Assembly: GCA_020465985.1 (NCBI GenBank) | Contig: JAANYP010001197.1 | Span: 340,001 to 404,000 of the forward strand | From: Centrapalus pauciflorus | Taxonomy: Eukaryota; Streptophyta; Magnoliopsida; Asterales; Asteraceae | Direction: 5' to 3' | DNA: 64,000 nt | Shown here: positions 56,157 to 64,000 of the stretch, one piece after another | How the letters are laid out: every line of letters starts with the position of its first letter | How positions within the stretch are numbered: position 1 is the first letter of the stretch | Translations under genes and position numbers: made by a program | The notes under the pieces: generated by a model | Databases searched by the model: none | What the model was told of the DNA's origin: nothing | What the model saw: only the letters and a program-made list of their open reading frames with translations

Positions 56157-57278
56157 CTGGATGACATTTACTTGGGGGTAAGAGCAGGCACGTTTCTTTA
56201 TGCGTACATGTACAGTCAGTAGTGGCAATATTTCGATGAGGTACGACATTACACAGATTATAGAGCAGACATTCCTTACACACCATTTGAAAGGTACCAG
56301 ACTCCAGATTTTGCCACCATTGCTAGGGGTATGGTCACTCCTGTTGGTCACCCTGCCTTGGCACCATTCCATCAACCTCCGTCTACACCATAAGTGAGAG
56401 ATCAGCAAGGATTCGCAGCATACTTTAGTGGTATCTTTGGGCCACCATCGTAGTTAGGAACTGCAAAAGCTGCCTTGATAACTGGTATCTTCGTTTCATT
56501 TCTGTTTTTGTTATTCAATTTGCATTCTTAGCATTTAAGTTATCTTTCGCTTTGTTTGGTTTTAATTATGCATGTGTATGTTAGTAGAGGGGTTAGTATC
56601 ATGATCATCCTTGGTTTCTTACATCTAGATTATCTTATGCAAACATTAGAATGAGGAAACAAATGGTTTAAGTGACTTGGATTTTGTAGCTTTAAACGTT
56701 AGAAATATTGAGGTGCAAAAAAGGTGTGTGAATAGAAGTTGAGTTTTAATGTGTTAGATCTTGGTTAATATCTCTCCAATAAGTCTTTGGAATAGATGGC
56801 AATAAGGGGGAAAGTGAGTAGTGCATGGCACAGAAAAGAAAAAGAGAAAAGAGAGAAAGAAAAATAAACTAACACGTGGCCTAGTAAGTCCGGGAAATTA
56901 AGTCTGTGGGGTACCATCATGCCTAATCACCTAAGACCGCCTGGTTTGGGATTGGTTGACCCAAATCCCGTTACATGGACTTATTAGAAAGTCATGTTGA
57001 AGTGTTAGTGAAAAGAAAAGGAAAGAAAAAAATCCAGTGAAATAAAAGCACGCATATTAACTTAAAGTGAAATCAGCTTGTAACCTTGGGCTAAAAATAA
57101 ATTCTTAAAGATTTATTGTGAGAGAGAAAAGACCAGGGATTGAAAGATGTTAACGCTTGAGTTTTTATTTCATCACTGTTTTTGGCATTCTTGGATTTTA
57201 CATTTTTAAGGTTAGAGGATTCAAGTTAGTTATTCTTTTTTGTTCTGTTTTAATGCCTTCTTCAGGACGATAAAGGTG
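56157..57278 (+). other. Spacer before the 3' PPT of L
   Basis: No gene beyond short decayed reading (56157-56400). From 56830 purine-rich (AAAGAAAAAGAGAAAAGAG) with CTAGTAAGTCCGGG. AT-rich, no recognisable motif. Confidence 0.6.
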
Positions 57279-57293
57279 TAAGTTGGGGAGGTT
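57279..57293 (+). other. Polypurine tract of L
   Basis: TAAGTTGGGGAGGTT directly before the LTR start TGATCAGTG, the usual Athila arrangement. Two more copies of its first 13 bases lie at 52984 and 54774. Confidence 0.85.
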
Positions 57294-57831
57294 TGATCAG
57301 TGATATTAATCACTTATGTTTTGTGTGTTTTTGTGGTATTTTAGTGTGTTAAAGGCAAGAAAATTGGTACTACTAATGTAAATTGGTTGTTGTAGGTAAT
57401 TAGCCAGAAAGGAAATAAATGATGGCTTGTGGAGCTGAGAAGTAACCGACGTCCAAGGCGGCGTCCTAGACGCAGAGTCAAACGCCGAGAATATGTGATT
57501 CTAGTAGATAAGCATCCTTGGAACGCCTGCTGCAAGGTTGCAGCATCCTACCCAGCGTCCTGGACGTTGGGGTCGACGCTGGTGCGCTAGTTTCTGCGGG
57601 AGCAGTGCTTTTCGAGGGGACAGTTACCACAATTGAGGGGGTCGATTGGTGTTCGTTTTACACACACATAGCAGTTTTTGGAGGCGACCAGAGTGAGAAA
57701 ACAACAAGAAGGATCATTGATCAAGCATTTGGCAACCATTTCCTTGTGTTTTACACACTTGTGGTAGTTAGTATGTACTTCGTTATACTAATTGTTGTTT
57801 GTGTGCAAGTCCAAACTATGTTGGGCTAAAT
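57294..57831 (+). repeat. 3' LTR of L, first 538 bp
   Basis: Matches 44853-45383 of the 5' LTR, including the GGCGTCC/GACGC words, and stops where F begins. The last five bases TAAAT would be the target duplication of F. The rest should lie right of the window. Confidence 0.9.
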
Positions 57832-58724
57832 TGTAAGGTTGCCTAGCTACGGATCCTATCTTGACGCGACACCGTCCAACGAGTACAGAATCCTCGTTAG
57901 CGGCTTGACGGATAGACCATGCACACGAAACACGGAGACACACACTGTGATAGACGAACAACGAAAAGTCCCGACACGTGATTCTCTCCAAGAACAAAAC
58001 TCTCTGACACTTGCAAGTTCGAGATCGCCTTTTGCTTAAGCTCTGACTAAACTTCTGCAAAAACTTCGTTCACCCGGATGCTCTGTTTGCTCTCAAGTTC
58101 GTCAGAACCTCTGAGCCGTCAAAGATCCCTAATTTCACAATGAAAACTTCAATATATAGACAACAAGTTCAAGAAGACGCTCCTCTTGAACTTGTCTTCA
58201 CTAAGTTCAAACTCTACCCTTTGAACTTGTCTTTGAACTTGTTCCTTTGAACTTGTTCCTTTGAACTTGTCTTTGAACTTGTTCCTTTGAACTTGTCTTT
58301 GAACTTGTTCCTTTGAACTTGTCTTTGAACTTGTTCCTTTGAACTTGTCTTCGAACTTGTTCCTTTGAACTTGTCTTTGAACTTGTTCTTTTGAACTTGT
58401 CTTTGAACTTGTTCTAGAACTTGTCTTTGAACTTATTTCTAGAACTTATTCTAGAACTTATTTCTAGAACTTATTCTAGAACTTATTCTAGAACTTATTC
58501 AAGAACTTGTTATGATAGTCTAGACTTACCATGCGAATGTAAACATCATACACAATCATGATATCAATAACAAAACTAGACTGCTGTCGTCACACCGGAC
58601 GTACCAACAGACTCCCCCTTGACGATAGCTTCTAGTTGTTGTTCATTGATCGTAATAGACTATCGGATTCAGAGACTATGAATATCGAAACTAGACAGCT
58701 ATTGTCACGTCGTGTGTATCAACA
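57832..58724 (-). repeat. 3' LTR of F (893 bp)
   Basis: Plus-strand ends TGTAAGGTTGCC and GTGTATCAACA. TATA at 58151-58160. The array 58183-58508 has a 5' part of TTTGAACTTGTC/TTTGAACTTGTTCC units without TTCnnGAA, and a 3' part with six TTCTAGAA and one TTCAAGAA. A second PPT plus LTR-like start lies inside at 58610-58724 (115 bp). The outer PPT follows at 58725 (sense AAGGGGGAGTC). Confidence 0.9.
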
Positions 58725-58779
58725 GACTCCCCCTTGACGATAGCTTCTAGTACATATTCATTGATCTATGAATATCGAA

Positions 58780-59566
58780 ATCACCTTTTCTTCTTTGTTA
58801 TCCATGACTGCCTCTTCAGATTCGTTGTCCTCACCGGTTTGTAGACTAACTTAGTCCATTTCCTACCAGTCAGAGGATACATTCTTATTTGAAACACAGC
58901 TCTTTTACCAACTCTTAGATTAACTTCTCAAATCTTCCAGAACGACCCTCCCTTCTGATAGTTTTTGCAAACTCCTCAGCATAAGAATCGTCTTCCTAGA
59001 TTTAATAGGTCCTTCCAAGCTAAATCAATCACTTCACACTTCAGAATCTGATTCATCATTTAGTGCAGATTTCAGCATCTCTAGATCTATCACATTCTGA
59101 TCTTCATTCATACCACCTTCATCGAGTGACTTCCAATCAGGTATATCTTTAGGAATAAACGCTCAATCCTCAAGATCCTCCTGTTGTAAGCCATCTTCGA
59201 AGATGAACCTCATTTCATCTTCATCTAACACTGACAATGCTCCGATCAGACCTTATCTTCAGTTACTTTAGACGTATCTGAATCCTTGTCTTTTCCCTTG
59301 TCAGCGTCTATGAACATCGACTCCCCTTGAGGATCAGCAAGCTGAGCAAATTGCGGTCTTGAAAGATCTGCCAGCTCACTATTCAGGCCATCTTCTTTGA
59401 CTTGTCTACAATTTCTCCCCCTGAGATGGAAGATCTTTCAACAACTCCTCCAGTATAGCCTCCAGATTTGCAATCTGCTGCTGCTGATCAGTCTCTGTCT
59501 GATCCAACTGGGTATTAAGATGTTGAAGATCACAAATCGCCTTTGTCAGTTGAAGAATCTGTAATT
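58780..59566 (-). pseudogene. Accessory gene of F, C-terminal half only
   Basis: Same exon as in A, starting after the acceptor at 59567 with the coiled-coil segment (LTKAICDLQHLNTQLDQTET), then the acidic region and the block near the equivalent of KIIRREG. The last 200 bp present in A are missing, and the LTR-side flank joins near 58780. Frame lost in several places. The N-terminal domain is absent, as in A. Confidence 0.6.
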
Positions 59567-59692
59567 CTGTAAAAACTCCAATTTTAACATTATATAGACT
59601 TAATCAACACATGAAACAAGTCATAATATGTTAGTAGGACCTTAAAAACCATTATTCAACGATAAAAATGCAATGAAACTCTCCTTACTTAC
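59567..59692 (-). other. Putative intron before the short accessory exon, F
   Basis: Sense: AAAGAAT|GTAAGTAAGG, branch consensus TACTAAC (59630-59636), acceptor GGAGTTTTTACAG|AATTAC. 126 nt. All three signals fit plant consensus. Confidence 0.65.
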
Positions 59693-60827
59693 ATTCTTTG
59701 ATGGTTTAGAACGTAAACCAAACACTAGAATTAAGTTCCAGAGAAACAGTCGTTATCTTCGTTAAACAGTCCCAACATCGTAAGTTTTGAAAAACTTTGA
59801 ACAATTTTCAACTTTTTCAACACTTAAGTGAAATTTTTGAAAATACTTGAATAAAATTCAACTTTTTCGAATAACGAAATTTTACAAACTTTGCAGAATC
59901 ATTCACACTAAGCTACAGATTTTCACGCAATATTTGTTTATTCAACCAAAAAATGCATCCTAGTAACTTTGACCTTTTTCCTACATAGAATAAAATAAAA
60001 TAAAATAAAATAAGATTTAAATAAAATAAAGTAAAGGAAAATAAAATTTGAATAAAATTTAAACTTAAGCTACTCAAAAACACTTTTACAAATTTTACGA
60101 CATACACTAACAGAATATTTTTGGCGAGAAAGTCACAGAAGGTTCAATCAGATAGCGGTGTCAATACGCACTTTCAGTATTACACTTTCACACTTAGAAA
60201 TTTTTGATTCCTTTGATTATTTGTCGTGATATACACTTAGGAATATCCCTTTGCCTTTTTATTTATCAAGAAACTACCTTGCGTGTCCCATACTTAGACA
60301 TACTTTTATGATCAAGGCATACACATAATGATTATAACTTTTCGGTATTGCAAATTTTCTTTAAAAGGCAAACGTCGGTCACAGTTCTGTATTTACATAC
60401 AACAAAGTGTCTTAGTTTGTCTTAAGGTTTATTTAAAGCTAGCAAGACAGTGGTGACATCTAAGTTAGTTACACAAATGACTTTTTCTTGATTATTTTAT
60501 TAGCTTTTGAGATTCCCTTTGTGTATTATGCCTACCAACACATCAAACAAGAAAATGTACATCACTTAGAGTTTAAGGTGCATTATGTGTGAAAGCTTAA
60601 CTCTTAGAGATTGTATCGACTGTGCTAATTTTCGTCACTTTGAACCTATGTCGCTAAGACTTAACTCATTTTTCGATATTCTCTTTTTTTGAAATTTTTA
60701 TGGTTTTCTCTCTTTTTTCTTTTGTTTTTCATTTTTAAGATAAGCTAATAAACTACCCTAGGAAATAAATAATACTTAAACACTAATTTACTATAAAAAG
60801 AAAGAAAAAAAATATGCTAAGGTCAAG
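59693..60827 (-). other. Post-pol spacer of F
   Basis: No gene. Matches the spacers of A and C, but the twin stem-loops are deleted: only the first arm TAGCAAGA (60440-60447) and a few loop bases remain, joined to sequence that lies about 250 bp further on in A. Confidence 0.65.
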
Positions 60828-61282
60828 TTACTCTGGATTACGCATGTCATTTAGTCGAACTAACAACTCAAAGCGTGACTTATCAAATGCTTTAGTGAAA
60901 AGATTTGCATAGTTGTGATAATCAACATTGTTATATCAATTACCACACTTTACCATTTTCCCGTAAGACTTCTCCACTTGGTCTAAGGACCCAATCAGCC
61001 TGCCTGCTGTTTCGTCCTTTGTACCCCTGTCCTGTGTCGAGAGCAACCACTATCCATCAACCATTGGTTATTAGGACCTGTAGTTAACTCTTGCACACTA
61101 AACAAGAAAAGTTAGTTATCATGGGGAACCCAAGCCATGACTGACTTGGTAATACCATCCTCATTCACAAACTTGAACTCTTTTAAATACTCATCTCTCC
61201 TTTCAGGTGACTTGGGTTTTTGATTGAGAACCTGTTGTGGAGTTGAGTGATTAACATCCATTCTCGACCTTTGGGTTGGTCT
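60828..61282 (-). pseudogene. RNase H tail joined to protease start, F
   Basis: 60828-60915 reads NLFTKAF, DKSRFELLV, MRNPE, the end of RNase H. Upstream in sense direction the sequence becomes protease: QWLMDSGCSRHRTG at about 61020-61065, with the catalytic DSG intact. A deletion of some 4 kb (integrase to RNase H) joins them near 60920. 61140-61282 is the gag-protease linker. Confidence 0.75.
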
Positions 61283-63823
61283 TTACGGTTCAGCCCTTGA
61301 ATAATTTCTGTTATAGTACATCTCAGTTTGATAGTTCTGGGCTCTACCTGGTGTCTTATGTCTATTAGGAGAATTAGACCTAACTAGAGTGTGACTCCTC
61401 TTAGGTGTATTATTCCTAATGATGGATTGGGGGCCAGACATTGATTGACTAGGGGATCTATTCGGTGAATTATTCCTAAGTTCGTCATTTTGTCTGAGAG
61501 ACACTGGTGGTTGTCGACTACCTAGACGTGACATCACAATTGAGTTCTTCTCGGAAATTTGAGAACTACTCCAGCTCGTATCACTAGGCATTGTTTTTAA
61601 GGTTCGCTGCTCCTGTTTCCCTATGTTTAGTGAAGACTCTGACTTTTTGTAGGGACAACCTGAAGCAACATGTCCTTTCTCATGACACTTAAAGCAAGGC
61701 ATCTTGTCAATAGATTTCTTATACGCACTCTTTGACCTAGGTGTTTACTAATGCCCTGATTGTTTGTATCAACAGCTTGGTTTAACTCCCCTTTGTTATT
61801 ATTACTTACAGTCTTTTCTTCTTCTAGTTTTGGCTTACAACTAGACTGAACACACTGTACCGTTTGCCTAACCTGAGGAGTAGTTGAAGATACATCAAAA
61901 GACTCAGTTACCTTGACTACCTCTGATTTAACCATATCATTGGTCTCATCCTGAGGAGTAGGTACATGGTTGCTATTTGCCTCAGCAACCTTAGTTCTAG
62001 ACTCAGCTAATTCCATATCTCTAAGAGAGATCTCTTTGGGCAGTGACTCTACATGCTCATAAATTAGTTCATTCCTGACACTTTGTTCAATTAATATGTC
62101 ATTCAAAACTATTATATCTTGAGCATCATTTCTCAGTTTGGCCTGAAGATCTTCCTTAATGTCTAATAAATTAGCATTATCTGATTTTAAGGATTGAATT
62201 TGAGCAGTCATAGATGAATGTGTTTCTAGCACTATATTCAATTTATCATTCAAAGTAGTACATAAAGCACATAAATCATGAAAAGTAGAAAAGTTCAGAG
62301 TTACCTTCTTCCGACTAGATTCGATGTTGGCCATCTGAGCTGCAAACTCCAAAGTAGTCAGCTAGCACAAAAGGATCTGAATCAGAATATTGCGTGTCCT
62401 CTTTCTTTTCCTCTTCTGCTCCCATATCCATTTATGTAACTTCGGCCATGAAAACCCTAGTATTCTCCTCTGCATGGGTATTCCAATCATATGTGCCATC
62501 TAACTGTTTGTTAGACTCCACATTAGAAAGTAAACCAGCCACTGAACCCTGAATCCTTGATCTCTGATTCCCTGAACTGGCTGAATACTGACGTCCCGAG
62601 TTCTGATGATTATCCATCTTAGGTCTTTGACACTCTCTCGCAAAGTGTCCCAACCCCTGACAATTATAACACTTAACTTTTGACTTATCAAATCCTACTT
62701 TGTTCACACTTATATTTCTTCCCGTTCTTTTCATGAACCTCTTCAATCTCTGTGTGACCATAGCCAATTGCCATTGTAGGTCCATTTGTTCCAAGTCATC
62801 CAGATCCACCTGATCATAATCTTCTTCCCATAGAGCTGGATCAATTATTTTCCATTGAATACAATTCCCGTAAGCTGCTACAAACGATGCTAGAAGCTTC
62901 AGTTGCTCCTCTGCAGTTTTAGCACTAATTGGCATATTTGTGTAAGGTTGAGAAGTAGATGCGGATTGAGGCGGTTTTTCTTCTGGTTTGGAGTACCCTA
63001 AGAAAGCCCGGCTCCCTGAGTCGTCTACTTCTACTGGAGTCGACGTTTCGCCCGAATAGAATGTTGTAGCTGTCATTAGTTCATTTGCGACTGAAGGTTT
63101 GGATTTCCCAAAATACATGTCCGGATCTTGTACTTGGTCATATTCCAGTTCCTTCTTCAGTAACTGAAAGTTATAAGCCCTCAGCGTTCCTGTGACTCCT
63201 TCAAGAGTTAGAGTTTCAAATTTCTCTTCGTCATGCTTAATCAGCGCTACGTACATCTCCCATTTTGCTGGTAAAGCATCCAGAAGTTTCTCAATCTTCT
63301 CTAATTCACGATACTCGACATTGTGATTGTCTAACTATGTCAACAAGTGATAGAACTTTGTGATAGTCTCATCCAGCTTTTCGTTTTTCAGCGCCTTAAA
63401 AATTGGGAACTGCTGCTTGAGCATCTCCGTTCTACCTTTCCTAACCCGCGGATTTCCCTCACACCGTTTCTCTAGTGCATCCCACAACTCTTTTGTTGTT
63501 CGATGATTTCTGAATGTGTGTAGGATTTCCTGAGGAAGTGTCATGCGGATAATAGAAAACGCTCTGCTTTCTGCCTCATATAGTTTCTTGTCGTCATCCT
63601 TCATCTTCTGATAAGTTAGGACTCGCTGACGACCTTCAAACTCGTGAGTAGGTGGAATGTATCCCTCGTCGATACAAATTCACATCCCCATATCATTAAA
63701 TCTGGCAAAGTCGGCAAACTTATCCTTCCACCAGTAATAATCTTCCAACCTCATCAGCTTGGGTGGTGAATTTGTCTTACCGACTTCATGGTCCATTGCA
63801 ATAAACTTTTGTAAACTTGTCAT
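61283..63823 (-). pseudogene. Gag of family S with two distant zinc knuckles, F
   Basis: Start MTSLQKFIAMDHEVGK at 63823, homologous to the gag start of B. The capsid-like region includes WWKDKFADFARFNDMG, ELWDALEKRCEGN, LLDALPAKWEMYV. Zinc knuckle 1 is CYNCQGLGHFAREC (about 62630-62672); knuckle 2 is CFKCHEKGHVASGC (about 61661-61702), both CX2CX4HX4C. Between them lie some 300 residues with an acidic stretch and a predicted coiled coil (HSSMTAQIQSLKSDNANLL and following). The tail is rich in Asn, Ser, Pro and Arg. Stops at about 63684 and 63335, frameshifts near 62400 and 61690. Most complete gag in the window. Confidence 0.85.
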
Positions 63824-64000
63824 TCTTTCTTAAACTGTTTGAATTTAAAACTTAATTAATTTAATTTGAAATTAATTTAAATTAACCCTTTCGAACTTGT
63901 ATAAATTCGAATTTGATTAATATTAAATTCATTTGAAATTAAATTCGAAATTAAGTTTGAAATCAACAAGTTCGAAAATATGACAATTTCGAAGTTTATG
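63824..64000 (-). other. Gag leader of F
   Basis: AT-rich leader with TTCGAACTTG, TTCGAAATTG and related words, as in the leader of B (28600-28980). Continues beyond the window. Confidence 0.7.

Larger units (their letters stand above)
44853..57831 (+). mobile_element. Athila-type Ty3/gypsy element L with two accessory genes
   Basis: 5' LTR, tRNA-Asp type primer site, gag, PR, RT-RH, INT, a promoter/intron region, two related accessory genes, PPT and the start of the 3' LTR are in order. The RT box FMDDFSIF, the long protease N-terminal extension and INT after RH mark the Athila group of gypsy. The 3' LTR is interrupted at 57831 by element F. All genes have stops or frameshifts. Confidence 0.9.
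57832..64000 (-). mobile_element. Copia element F (family S), gag-bearing copy without RT
   Basis: Minus strand: 3' LTR (57832-58724), PPT, short accessory remnant with intron, spacer, the last 28 codons of RNase H, then a break into protease and a nearly complete gag, and the leader up to the window end. Integrase, RT and most of RNase H are deleted. So F lacks what B and C keep, and keeps what they lack. Inserted in the 3' LTR of L. Confidence 0.85.

Overview
The window is plant nuclear DNA made almost wholly of nested LTR retrotransposons. I see no host gene, rRNA, tRNA or CRISPR array. Copia gag-pol with tRNA-Met type primer sites, an Athila-type gypsy element with a tRNA-Asp type primer site, AT-rich spacers and TATA/intron signals point to a flowering plant, probably a eudicot with a large genome. 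The copia elements look Sirevirus-like and carry a long post-pol ORF of a kind I associate with Asteraceae repeats. The species cannot be read from this.

Layout. 1-1533: 3' end of copia element G (+), inserted in copia H (-, 1534-3150). 3151-4875: 3' end of copia I (-). 4876-15721: copia D1 (+) with gag, pol and a separate accessory gene. 15722-19733: gypsy-type LTR fragment J, split by a 2.5 kb solo LTR K flanked by GTGTA. 19734-22676 and 44320-44852: two parts of copia D2 (+), opened by a 21.6 kb composite insertion E (22677-44314) flanked by GATAA. E holds three family S cores: A (-), B (+, inverted) and C (-). 44853-57831: Athila element L (+), inserted in D2's RNase H. 57832-64000: family S element F (-), inserted in L's 3' LTR.

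How the parts work. Family S reads LTR, primer site, leader, gag-PR-INT-RT-RH, a conserved spacer with two 58-nt stem-loops, an internal TATA promoter, a 5' UTR intron, an accessory gene, the polypurine tract (PPT) and the LTR. D1 and Athila L repeat the later part of this plan: a TATA-like box, a 5' UTR ending at a splice donor, an intron ending just before the accessory ATG. Each family also has its own short palindromic word packed into that region (TTCGAA in S, CCGAAnTTCGG in D1, GACGC/GCGTC in L); S and L also carry related words in their LTRs. The S LTRs carry an array of TTCnnGAA sites just upstream of TATA and an internal second PPT. Every pol copy is damaged; the accessory gene of B (984 codons, two stops, no frameshift) and the RT-RH of C (547 codons, open) are the least decayed.

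All element names (G, H, I, D, J, K, S with copies A/B/C/F, L) are labels of mine. Homology calls come from reading motifs by eye, not from a search.
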